Origin: Pedobacter chinensis
Lineage (GTDB): Bacteria; Bacteroidota; Bacteroidia; Sphingobacteriales; Sphingobacteriaceae
Direction of reading: 5' to 3'
DNA length: 64,000 nucleotides
NCBI RefSeq assembly: GCF_003339865.1
Contig: NZ_QPKV01000004.1
Coordinates: forward strand, 1 to 64,000
In this document: piece after piece, positions 55,317 to 63,166 of the stretch
Position numbering within the stretch: the stretch's first letter is position 1
Layout: each line of letters starts with the position of its first letter
Program-made: the position numbers and the translations under genes
The notes under the pieces: model-generated
What the model saw: the letters and a program-made list of their open reading frames with translations, nothing else
Told to the model about the DNA's origin: nothing
Databases searched by the model: none

Positions 55317-58196
55317 ATGAGTGAAGAATTAGACCAAAACGTAAACGAAGAGCATAAACATACCATAACACCAATTAACGGTTTATACGAAAACTGGTTC
55401 CTCGATTACGCGTCTTATGTAATTCTGGATCGTGCCGTTCCTCATATTCACGATGGATTGAAGCCTGTTCAGCGACGCATTATGCATTCTCTTAAGGAAA
55501 TGGACGATGGACGTTTCAATAAAGCCGCTAACGTTATTGGAAATACCATGAAGTACCACCCGCATGGTGATGCTTCCATTGGTGATGCAATGGTGCAAAT
55601 CGGCCAGAAAGATTTGCTGATTGATATGCAGGGCAACTGGGGCGATCCAATTACCGGTGATAGTGCTGCTGCACCCCGTTATATCGAAGCCCGTTTATCG
55701 AAATTTGCCAATGAGGTTGTTTTTAATCCTGATACTACAGAATGGCAGCTAAGTTATGATGGCCGTAACAACGAACCGATTACTTTGCCTGTTAAATTCC
55801 CTTTGTTACTGGCTCAGGGAGCAGAAGGTATTGCAGTTGGTTTGGCCACAAAGGTAATGCCTCATAATTTTATCGAACTACTTGATGCGTCAATAGAAGC
55901 ATTGAAAGGCGTTCGTCCGAACATCCTGCCCGATTTCTTTACAGGCGGTATGGCCGATTTTTCGAATTACAATGAAGGACAACGCGGCGGGAAAATTCGC
56001 GTTCGTGCTAAAATTACTGAAAAGGACAAGAAAACTTTGGTCATTACCGAAGTTCCTTACAGCACAACAACAAGCTCTGTTATCGACAGCATTTTAGCCG
56101 CGAATGATAAGGGCAAGATCAAAATCAAAAAAATTGAAGATAGTACCGCTGCGAATGTAGAAATTATTGTGCATCTGGCACCAGGTATTTCGCCTGATGT
56201 AACTATTGATGCACTTTACGCTTTTACCGCCTGCGAAGTTTCCATTTCTCCAAATACTTGTATCATTCAGGATGATAAACCACATTTTTTAAGTGTGAAC
56301 GATATCCTGATTGAAAATACAAAACACACTAAAAGCTTATTAAAAAAAGAACTTGAAATTCGCTTGCATGAATTGCAGGAGAAAATTTTCTTCAGCTCAC
56401 TTTTGAAGATATTTATTCAGGAGGGAATGTATAAAAATCCTGAATACGAAAACTCAGCAAATTTTGATACTGTTGTAGAGGTTTTACATTTATTGTTTGA
56501 ACCTTTTAAACCATCACTTTATCGTGAAATATTACCTGAAGATTTTAAAAAGCTAATCGATAAACCAATGAGTAGCATCACTCGTTTTGATGTGAAAAAG
56601 GCCGATGAGCAAATGAAAAATCTGGAAGATGAAATAAAAGTGGTTAAAAATCATTTAAAACATCTTACTGATTATGCGATTGCCTGGTTTCAGAAATTAA
56701 AAGACAAATATTCAAAAGGCAAGGAACGTAAAACAGAGATTCGCTTATTCGATAGAGTAGAGGCATCTAAAGTGGCATTAGCAAACGTTAAGTTATACAT
56801 GAACCGTGAAGATGGTTTCATTGGAACAGGTTTGCGTAAAGATGAGTTCATTGCCGATTGCTCGGATATTGATGAAGTGATCGTTTTCCGTGAAGATGGA
56901 AAATGTATTATTACCAAAGTGGCTGATAAGACTTTTGTTGGAAAGGGAATCATTCATGCGCAGGTATTCAAGAAAAACGATGAGCGTACCATTTATAACA
57001 TGATTTACAAAGATGGATCGAGTGGTACAGCTTATATTAAACGTTTCGCCGTTGTAGGTGTTACCCGCGATAAGGAATACGACTTAACCAAGGGATCAAA
57101 AGGTTCAAAGGTTCTATATTTCACGGCCAACCCGAACGGTGAAGCTGAAATTGTAAATGTGGCTTTGAAACCGCATTCTAAATTACGCAAGCTACAGTTC
57201 GATTTGGACTTTGCAGAAGTGGCAATTAAAGGTCGTGGTTCGCAGGGAAACATTGTTTCTAAATACCCCGTTAAGAAAATCGTATTGAAAAGTAAAGGTG
57301 TTTCAACTTTATCTGGCCTTAAAATCTGGTATGATGATTTGCTGAAACGCCTGAATGTTGATGGCAGAGGAAAGTATCTTGGTGAGTTTGATGGAGATGA
57401 CCGGATTCTGCAGGTTCATAAAGATGGTTATTATGAACTGAGTTCTTTTGATTTGAGCAACCATTTTGATGATGGCTTGATTTTAATTCAAAAATTTGCT
57501 CCTGAAAAGGTGTTTGCAGCAGTTCATTTTGATGGCAAGGCACAGAATTATTTCATTAAACGATTTGTTTTTGAATTACAGTCAATAGGTAAGAAAACGA
57601 TTTTTATTAGCGAAGAACCTAAATCAAGATTGTTGTTTTTAACCGCAAATCCTGGGGCAAAAATCATTGTTGATGTTTTAAAAGGTAAAACTCAAATCCC
57701 TGAAACATTGGATTTGAGTTTAGCTGAACTGATTGACGTGAAGGGCTTGAAAGCAAATGGTAACCGTTTATCTCCTCATGATGTGCAGAAGGTAGTTTTG
57801 GAGGAGCCTGAAATTGAAGCGGAAGAAACAAATGAGAAGGAAGAAGGTGGAGAAGATGAAAATCCAAACGAAGCTGAAAATTCGGATGAAGTTGTTGCTG
57901 AAAACATTGAATCCATAATAGGGGAACAACCTGTTGAAGAGGTTCCCAATCTTAAGGTCGAATCAGCTGTTAAAGCAGAACCAGTAGCAAAAGTTAAGAA
58001 ACCCATTGCTGAAAAAAAAGCAGTTTTAGTTGAAAAAACAAAAACTGATCAAAAGCCTGAGGTAATAAAAGAAGAAGAGGCCAAAGAAGTGGAAAAACCT
58101 AAAACCGAGGAAAAACCTGTAAAGAAAATCGACTTCGAAATTACCAATCCGGATGATATTGACATTGATGATAAAGGACAACTGGGATTATTTTAA
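55317..58196 (+). CDS. parC: DNA topoisomerase IV subunit A with clamp-binding-like tail
   Basis: 959 residues. Winged-helix breakage-reunion domain with active-site tyrosine about residue 122 (SAAAPRYIEARLSKF), quinolone-region HPHGDASIGDAMV, coiled coil, then six-bladed C-terminal domain to ~830. Residues ~835-950 are an E/K-rich disordered tail, after which the protein ends DDKGQLGLF. QLGLF matches the beta-clamp binding motif of E. coli Pol II. GyrA would have a GyrA-box (QRRGGRG), which I do not see, so ParC is preferred. Confidence 0.9.
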   Translation: MSEELDQNVNEEHKHTITPINGLYENWFLDYASYVILDRAVPHIHDGLKPVQRRIMHSLKEMDDGRFNKAANVIGNTMKYHPHGDASIGDAMVQIGQKDLLIDMQGNWGDPITGDSAAAPRYIEARLSKFANEVVFNPDTTEWQLSYDGRNNEPITLPVKFPLLLAQGAEGIAVGLATKVMPHNFIELLDASIEALKGVRPNILPDFFTGGMADFSNYNEGQRGGKIRVRAKITEKDKKTLVITEVPYSTTTSSVIDSILAANDKGKIKIKKIEDSTAANVEIIVHLAPGISPDVTIDALYAFTACEVSISPNTCIIQDDKPHFLSVNDILIENTKHTKSLLKKELEIRLHELQEKIFFSSLLKIFIQEGMYKNPEYENSANFDTVVEVLHLLFEPFKPSLYREILPEDFKKLIDKPMSSITRFDVKKADEQMKNLEDEIKVVKNHLKHLTDYAIAWFQKLKDKYSKGKERKTEIRLFDRVEASKVALANVKLYMNREDGFIGTGLRKDEFIADCSDIDEVIVFREDGKCIITKVADKTFVGKGIIHAQVFKKNDERTIYNMIYKDGSSGTAYIKRFAVVGVTRDKEYDLTKGSKGSKVLYFTANPNGEAEIVNVALKPHSKLRKLQFDLDFAEVAIKGRGSQGNIVSKYPVKKIVLKSKGVSTLSGLKIWYDDLLKRLNVDGRGKYLGEFDGDDRILQVHKDGYYELSSFDLSNHFDDGLILIQKFAPEKVFAAVHFDGKAQNYFIKRFVFELQSIGKKTIFISEEPKSRLLFLTANPGAKIIVDVLKGKTQIPETLDLSLAELIDVKGLKANGNRLSPHDVQKVVLEEPEIEAEETNEKEEGGEDENPNEAENSDEVVAENIESIIGEQPVEEVPNLKVESAVKAEPVAKVKKPIAEKKAVLVEKTKTDQKPEVIKEEEAKEVEKPKTEEKPVKKIDFEITNPDDIDIDDKGQLGLF

Positions 58197-58310
58197 AGTT
58201 TAGGATTTATTGTCTTTCATTGAACTTACTGTCATTCTTAGGGATAATTTTTTTCATAAAATCAATAAATAACATTGAGATTCTTTAGGTATTTCCCGCA
58301 GATACCACTG

Positions 58311-58341
58311 ATTACGCAGATAAAAATAAAGTCTGCGTAAT
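58311..58341. repeat. Dispersed CTGCG-type palindromic repeat, possible parC terminator
   Basis: ATTACGCAGA and TCTGCGTAAT are exact 10-bp arms with an 11-nt loop, followed by TTTTC. It resembles widespread dispersed 'CGCAGATT' repeats. It could act as a weak terminator for parC. Confidence 0.6.
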
Positions 58342-58426
58342 TTTCTTAAATCTGCCAGATATTTCTTTCTTTAAAATTAAGTTAAAACCATTATTAACCA
58401 ATAAATTATCCCTCATTCTCAAATGC

Positions 58427-58711
58427 TTGTCTGAATTAAAGGAATATATTCTAAATAGAGGATTTAAGAGTATCAAAGAGGAAATCTATTTTTTAAAACA
58501 TCAGGAACCCACCATTGTTTCCAAGCTCATTTACTACAATGGCATTTATAAAATCGAAACCAAAAAGCCTTACAGTGCAAAACCTATTAAGAAATATCTT
58601 AATGATGAATTGAGAAAACTCAAAAGGTATTTTGACAGATACTTTTGCACATTACAATACGGCAGACAGTTCCATCAGCAAGTTGTTCAAATAATCAAAA
58701 AAATAATATAA
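58427..58711 (+). pseudogene. RteC-like fragment (frameshifted remnant)
   Basis: The segment EIYFLKHQEPTIVSKLIYYNGIYKIE and then YLNDELRKLKRYFDRY matches the N-terminal half of RteC, a regulator of Bacteroidota tetracycline-type conjugative elements. After Y-F-D-R-Y the expected continuation (H-Y-N-T-A-D-S-S) appears in another frame, as if one T were extra in the TTTT at about 58641. No C-terminal half remains. This is a scar of a former conjugative element and sits just before the tetR cassette. Confidence 0.6.
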
Positions 58712-58714
58712 TTC

Positions 58715-58744
58715 TTGAATGTTCATTCAAAAATTATATCTTTG
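58715..58744 (+). promoter_or_regulatory. tetR promoter overlapping operator copy 1
   Basis: TTG (58715-58717), 19 nt, then TATCTTTG (58737-58744), the textbook Bacteroidota promoter. TTGAATG-TT-CATTCAA (58715-58730) covers the -33 element, so TetR would block its own gene. Confidence 0.8.
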
Positions 58745-58751
58745 TATCAAA

Positions 58752-59327
58752 ATGGCAAGAAGCATAGAATTCGATGAAACAGATATTGTTTCCAGAGCAC
58801 AGGATGTGTTTTGGAAAAAGGGCTATCAAGCTACTTCAATGCAGGATTTAGTACGGGCAACTGGATTAAACCCCGGAAGTATTTACAATACTTTTGGGAG
58901 CAAGCATAACCTGTTTTTGCTTTGCCTAAAAAACTATCTTCAACCCGTGCAGGATTTTAATCCAGAAAAATCGGGCAATAAAAATTCATTAATAATTTTG
59001 AAATCATATATTCAAGGAGTTGTTGAAGCAGGCGGCCTGACAGAAAACGCTTGTTTATCGGCAAAAGCATCTCTTGAAATGGGTGCGGCAGATGCAGACA
59101 TTTGCGGGGTGCTAAAATCTTCTGCGAATAAAGCGTTTCAAAATTATGAGCAATTAATCATCCGTGCGCAGCATGATCATCTTGTTCGTCAGGATTTGGA
59201 TGCCTCAGCTTTGGCGCAGCTCATCAGTGCCACAATTTCCGGTCTTGGTCAAAATTTTATTCTGTTTAAAGATAAAAAACGAATTGAAAAAATAGTAGAT
59301 AATCTATTCATAATGATAACAAGCTGA
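58752..59327 (+). CDS. TetR/AcrR family transcriptional regulator
   Basis: 191 residues from MARSIEFDET; the upstream in-frame ATG at 58719 lies within the operator and promoter and is rejected. N-terminal HTH: FDETDIVSRAQDVFWKKGYQATSMQDLVRATGLNPGSIYNTFGSKHNLF, followed by a helical ligand domain (ENACLSAKASLEMGAADADICGVLK). Similar to regulators that repress a neighbouring reductase. It likely binds the 16-bp TTGAA-n6-TTCAA palindromes around it. Confidence 0.88.
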   Translation: MARSIEFDETDIVSRAQDVFWKKGYQATSMQDLVRATGLNPGSIYNTFGSKHNLFLLCLKNYLQPVQDFNPEKSGNKNSLIILKSYIQGVVEAGGLTENACLSAKASLEMGAADADICGVLKSSANKAFQNYEQLIIRAQHDHLVRQDLDASALAQLISATISGLGQNFILFKDKKRIEKIVDNLFIMITS

Positions 59328-59344
59328 TTTTTTTTAACCATTTC

Positions 59345-59360
59345 TTGAATGATTGTTCAA
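59345..59360 (+). promoter_or_regulatory. Operator copy 2 in the SDR promoter
   Basis: TTGAATGATTGTTCAA, extended to TTCTTGAA/TTCAAGAA (59342-59363). It lies 34 bp before the SDR ATG, and an AT-rich -7-like TAATTATT follows. Confidence 0.75.
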
Positions 59361-59393
59361 GAATATTTTTATAATTATTTAATACATACAAAA

Positions 59394-60167
59394 ATGTCAA
59401 AATTAAAAGGAAAAAACGCTCTGGTAACAGGCGGAAGCCGCGGAATGGGAGCGGCAATTGTAACCAAATTAGCACAAGAAGGGGTTGCGTTTATTGGTAT
59501 ACACTACGGTAGTAATCAAGAGGCTGCCCAAGCGGTGTTGAACAAAATAAGAAGCTTGGGAAGTGATGGCGTTCTCATTCAGGCAGATTTAAAGGAAGGC
59601 AAAAAGGCAGCCGATAAAATTGCATTGGAGTATGGAAATGCCCTGAAAGCCAATGTGGAAAATACGGGATTGGATATTTTGGTCAATAATGCGGGAATTG
59701 CTTCGGCTTTATCGTTGGAAAACACAACGGATGAAGACTACGAAAGCATTATGGATGTCAATTTCAAATCTCCATTTTTCCTTATCCAGAATTTGGATAA
59801 ATTGTTCCGTAACGAAGGGAGAATTGTGAACATCACAACAGGTTTTGCCACCCGTTTGGCAGCACCTAATCATGTAATTTATGCCGCATCTAAAGCTGCT
59901 TTAGGAAATATGAGCCGATCCTTAGCGCCATATTTCGGTACACGTAATATTACGGTAAACACAGTTGTTCCGGGCTATACATTAACAGATATGAGCAAAG
60001 ATTGGTTACAGGATGAACAGGCAGCCGCTTTTGCAAAAAGCCAATCTGTTTTCGGTAAAATTGGCACTCCTGAAGATATCGCCGATGCAGTAGCGTTAAT
60101 CGTCTCTCCGGAAGCCCATTGGATTACCGGTCAGGATATTGATGCAACAGGTGGAGCAAGATTATAA
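59394..60167 (+). CDS. Short-chain dehydrogenase/reductase
   Basis: 257 residues from MSKLKGKNALVTGG; an upstream ATG lies in the operator. Cofactor loop TGGSRGMG, then the NNAGIA strand and the Y-A-A-S-K catalytic pair with I-T-T-G-F before it. The C-terminal ITGQDIDATGGARL is the classical FabG-like end. Substrate unknown, probably NADP(H) dependent (R after G-S). Regulated by the divergent-style operators of the adjacent TetR. Likely horizontally acquired together with it. Confidence 0.9.
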   Translation: MSKLKGKNALVTGGSRGMGAAIVTKLAQEGVAFIGIHYGSNQEAAQAVLNKIRSLGSDGVLIQADLKEGKKAADKIALEYGNALKANVENTGLDILVNNAGIASALSLENTTDEDYESIMDVNFKSPFFLIQNLDKLFRNEGRIVNITTGFATRLAAPNHVIYAASKAALGNMSRSLAPYFGTRNITVNTVVPGYTLTDMSKDWLQDEQAAAFAKSQSVFGKIGTPEDIADAVALIVSPEAHWITGQDIDATGGARL

Positions 60168-60172
60168 TTTTT

Positions 60173-60212
60173 TTTGGCTAATTCTTGAACAATTATTCAA
60201 GAATTAGCCAAA
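60173..60212. promoter_or_regulatory. Operator copy 3 in a long perfect palindrome
   Basis: Core TTGAACAATTATTCAA (60185-60200) is embedded in arms of 17 exact base pairs around a 6-nt centre: TTTGGCTAATTCTTGAA and its complement. No T run follows on the plus strand, so it is not a standard terminator. Located 6 bp after the SDR stop. Confidence 0.65.
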
Positions 60213-60487
60213 TTAAATCATCAAAAACAAATTTAAAGAAGCTGTAAAGCAATTGTGGTTTTGAACATCTGTGTTAATGTATTTTGCTATTGCTCACAGG
60301 ACAGGTTGTTTCAATGCGGAATACTTTTGTAGTAAATAAGTTTCCCTAAATTTTTTGGCTTAATATTCTTGAAAAAGTCAATCTCATGTTGTTCATTAGC
60401 CGCTTTGGGCTATATTAATCTTTTTTAAAAAAAATATCCTCAGGATTACAAAATGAAACAAAAAATCTAAATCTTCAATTTAAAAAC

Positions 60488-60495
60488 TATATTTG
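60488..60495 (+). promoter_or_regulatory. TAnnTTTG promoter element of the TPP riboswitch transcript
   Basis: TATATTTG ends 5 nt before the aptamer begins, so the riboswitch starts almost at the first transcribed base. Confidence 0.6.
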
Positions 60496-60499
60496 CCTT

Positions 60500-60692
60500 A
60501 CTCAAAGGGGTGCTTTTTTGATTTTGCAATTTCTGTTTTGCAATCAATAGGCTGAGATTATACCCATTTTAAGGTAGAAGGTTAAAAGGCAGAAGGTAGA
60601 AGGTTATGCATATTGCGAGCCTAAACCTCTAAACGCTAAACCTTAAACTTTAAATGCACCTGATTCGGATAATGCCGACGTAGGGAAGAGGT
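60500..60692 (+). promoter_or_regulatory. TPP (THI-box) riboswitch with heptad insert
   Basis: All aptamer blocks are present: AGGGGTGC (60507-60513 region), GGCTGAGATTATACCC (60551-60565), ACCTGATTCGGATAATGCC and GACGTAGGGAAG (to 60689). The two halves are separated by a junction of about 90 nt that is normally short. It contains twelve 7-mers. Downstream TGCTGTTTC/GAAAGCA can form a hairpin ahead of the U-rich stretch. It should shut down the transporter gene when thiamine pyrophosphate is plentiful. Confidence 0.93.
60571..60654. repeat. Heptad-phased repeat inside the riboswitch
   Basis: 12 heptads, 84 nt. Left AAGGTAG, AAGGTTA, GAAGGTA, and right CTCTAAA, CGCTAAA, CCTTAAA, which are complementary in family (AAGGTTT reversed). 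The same heptamer as at the leuS terminator. Confidence 0.85.
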
Positions 60693-60768
60693 TGAATTTA
60701 CAATGCTGTTTCGCCCTGAAAGCAGTTTTAAATTATTTTTTATTGGCCGAAAGGCAAAAGTATTGTAA

Positions 60769-61389
60769 ATGAATTTTCAAGATTGGTTCAGGCTTTTTCA
60801 AGAGCAGATTTTAAACACTTCGATAATTGAATGGTTAGCTGTTGGCTTCGGCGTATCGGAAGTTTTATTAGCTAAAAAAAACAATATCTGGTTATATCCT
60901 ACCGGGATAATTTCGATTATTCTCTCGATGTTTTTATTGTTGAATGTGAAATTATATGCAGAAATGTTATTGAGCATTTATTACCTCGTTATGAGTATTT
61001 ATGGCTGGATCATTTGGAAAAAGCGGAAAGTGGAAGGGGAAAATCAAGTGTCATGGAGTACAAATAAAGAACTTACAGTTGCTGTTTTAATTTCAGTTTT
61101 GGGCTTTGGAATACTCTATTTTGCCTTGAAAAATCATACTGATTCTGACGTTCCGGTTTTTGATGCCTTTGTTTCTTCAACGGCCTGGGCGGGAATGTGG
61201 CTTTTGGCTAAACGCAAAATCGAGAATTGGATCTTTCTAAATATTTCCAATATTGTAGCCATTCCATTATTATTCCATAAGAAACTTCCTTTAATGGGAT
61301 GCTTAACAACTTTTTTATTCATTGTTGCCATTTTTGGTTTTATTGAATGGAAGAAAATTATTGGAAAACGGAAACTACAAACAGCTTAA
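60769..61389 (+). CDS. pnuT: PnuC-family transporter, probably thiamine (PnuT)
   Basis: 206 residues with seven hydrophobic segments, of the PnuC fold: IIEWLAVGFGVSEVLLAKKNNIWLYPTGIIS, LLSIYYLVMSIYGWIIW and FDAFVSSTAWAGMWLLAKRKIENW. The TPP riboswitch in its leader makes thiamine the expected substrate, taken up by facilitated diffusion and trapped by phosphorylation. A thiamine pyrophosphokinase often neighbours it but is not present here. Symbol assigned from regulation and fold. Confidence 0.82.
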   Translation: MNFQDWFRLFQEQILNTSIIEWLAVGFGVSEVLLAKKNNIWLYPTGIISIILSMFLLLNVKLYAEMLLSIYYLVMSIYGWIIWKKRKVEGENQVSWSTNKELTVAVLISVLGFGILYFALKNHTDSDVPVFDAFVSSTAWAGMWLLAKRKIENWIFLNISNIVAIPLLFHKKLPLMGCLTTFLFIVAIFGFIEWKKIIGKRKLQTA

Positions 61390-61437
61390 CGTTGTTGCAA
61401 ATTTAATCTGTGAATCTGCGGCAAAAAAACACAACAA

Positions 61438-62526
61438 ATGCAAAATACATTAACACAAACCTGGCAGGAAAAGGTAAAGAAGTTTGCGGCAATTTCTGAG
61501 GAAATGGGCAAACTACATCCGGAAGTTTTAGAAGTTGCCTATCAGGAGAATTGGTTTAAACTTTTTGTACCTGAGGTTTATGGTGGTGCAGGTAAAAAAC
61601 TTCCTGAAATATTAAGGCTTGAAGAAGATTTGGCTGAAGCCGATGGAAGCTTGGGCTGGACCATAACACTTTGCGCTGGAGCAGCCTGGTTTGCTGGTTT
61701 TTTGAATCCTGAACTTGCCAAAGAAGTATTTGCTGATCGTGAAGTCTGTTTTGCAGGGAGTGGGGCAATTGGTGGAACAGCCGTAGAAACCAATAAAGGC
61801 TACCTCATTAACGGGCATTGGAAATATGCCAGCGGGGCTTTACATGCCACTATATTTACGGCCAATTGCATACTCAAAAATGAAGATGGAACCGACATTT
61901 TAGATGAAGATGGAAATCCTGAGGTCAAATCTTTTATCCTGAAAAAAGATGAAGTGGAAATTTTGGCTGGCTGGTCTTATTTTGGCTTAATTGCAACAGG
62001 AAGCCATGCCTTTGAGGTAAAAAATTTAGAAGTGCCGGGTAACCGAACTTTTAAAATTAATAACGATATTAAAGTAGCTGATGAAGGTTTTGATTATCCG
62101 TTTTTGCAGCTGGCCGAAACTACATTAGCTGTGAACAGCCTCGGGATGGCGAATCATTTTATCAAACTGGTTGAAGATTCATTCTTTTCCAGATCTGGCT
62201 TAAAAAGATATTCAGAAAATCAAATTGAGTTTTTTACCGGAGAACTCGATCGCTGCAAGAAAGAGATTCGGGAATTACGGGTTGAGTTTTACAAAGCTTT
62301 TGATCAATCCTGGCAGGAGCTCATTTCCAATGGAGCAGCAAGCGCAGAAATATTGACTAAAGTGAGCTTATTGAGCAGAAAGCTGGCACATTCTTGTCGT
62401 AACGCTACCGACACCTTATTCCCCTATTGCGGACTTGAAGCGGCAAAAAAAGAAAGCGAGATCAATCGGGTTTGGCGAGATATTCATACAGCAAGTCAAC
62501 ACGCTTTACTTACTTTTGAAAGCTAG
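61438..62526 (+). CDS. Acyl-CoA dehydrogenase-like flavoprotein
   Basis: 362 residues. N-terminal helical domain with WFKLFVPEVYGGAGKKLPEILRLEEDLAEADGSLGW. The beta domain holds CFAGSGAIGGTAVETNKGYLINGHWKYASGA, a flavin-binding strand pattern. C-terminal helices bear CRNATDTLFPYCGLEAAKKES and RVWRDIHTASQHAL. This fold is shared by acyl-CoA dehydrogenases and the FAD-dependent two-component oxygenases. It lacks a clear catalytic glutamate of the former, so I do not assign a substrate. It ends directly against msrA with no spacer. Confidence 0.7.
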   Translation: MQNTLTQTWQEKVKKFAAISEEMGKLHPEVLEVAYQENWFKLFVPEVYGGAGKKLPEILRLEEDLAEADGSLGWTITLCAGAAWFAGFLNPELAKEVFADREVCFAGSGAIGGTAVETNKGYLINGHWKYASGALHATIFTANCILKNEDGTDILDEDGNPEVKSFILKKDEVEILAGWSYFGLIATGSHAFEVKNLEVPGNRTFKINNDIKVADEGFDYPFLQLAETTLAVNSLGMANHFIKLVEDSFFSRSGLKRYSENQIEFFTGELDRCKKEIRELRVEFYKAFDQSWQELISNGAASAEILTKVSLLSRKLAHSCRNATDTLFPYCGLEAAKKESEINRVWRDIHTASQHALLTFES

Positions 62527-63069
62527 TTATGCTAAAAGTTCTGGTTTGATCTTTTCACTAAAGTTTGCAGAAAATTTGTTCAATTTTGGCTGAATTACAA
62601 ATGCACAATAGGGTTTGCCCTGGTTTTTATTGAAATAATTCTGATGGTAATCCTCAGCCTCATAAAAATCGGAAACCTGAACAATTTCAGTTGTAACAGG
62701 CTCATCAAAAACATGTTGTTGGGTAAGTTCATCAATCATTTGCGCTGCCTGCCGCTTTTGATCATCATTTTCATAAAAGATTACAGAACGATATTGTGAT
62801 CCAACATCGTTTCCTTGTTTATTCAAAGTGGTTGGATTATGCGTTTTAAAGAAAACCAATAATAAATCGCTATAAGAAACTATGGTTTCATCAAATTCAA
62901 TTCGAATAACTTCTGCGTGCCCTGTGTCTCCATTAGATATTTCCATATAGGTAGGGTGCTTCAACGTACCTCCCATGTAACCTGAAATAACTTTTGCCAC
63001 CCCTTTTAAAGTTTGAAACACCGCTTCAGTGCACCAAAAGCACCCGCCTCCAAATGTTGCTGTTTGCAT
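62527..63069 (-). CDS. msrA: Peptide methionine-(S)-S-oxide reductase
   Basis: 180 residues. Catalytic GGGCFWCTEAVF near residue 8, GYMGG and GHAEVIRIEFD complete the MsrA fold. Repairs oxidised methionine in proteins or free. The C-terminus lacks a recycling Cys pair of the E. coli kind, so reduction may use thioredoxin differently. The stop codons of this gene and its convergent neighbour touch. Confidence 0.94.
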   Translation of the reverse strand: MQTATFGGGCFWCTEAVFQTLKGVAKVISGYMGGTLKHPTYMEISNGDTGHAEVIRIEFDETIVSYSDLLLVFFKTHNPTTLNKQGNDVGSQYRSVIFYENDDQKRQAAQMIDELTQQHVFDEPVTTEIVQVSDFYEAEDYHQNYFNKNQGKPYCAFVIQPKLNKFSANFSEKIKPELLA

Positions 63070-63166
63070 ATAGCTAATATTACGAAAACCATGCCATTAT
63101 AGATTTAGAGATTCCAATTATAAATTGATTTAATGAGCTTAAAGGCAACTAATTATTGGTTATTGC

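Noticed and set aside
55184-55366. Minus-strand 60-aa frame at the parC start
   Set aside because: Overlaps the first codons and leader of parC and has no promoter element; likely chance.
60173-60212. Intrinsic terminator of the SDR gene
   Set aside because: The perfect hairpin is not followed by a T run on the plus strand; the T run precedes it. Listed as an operator-bearing palindrome instead.
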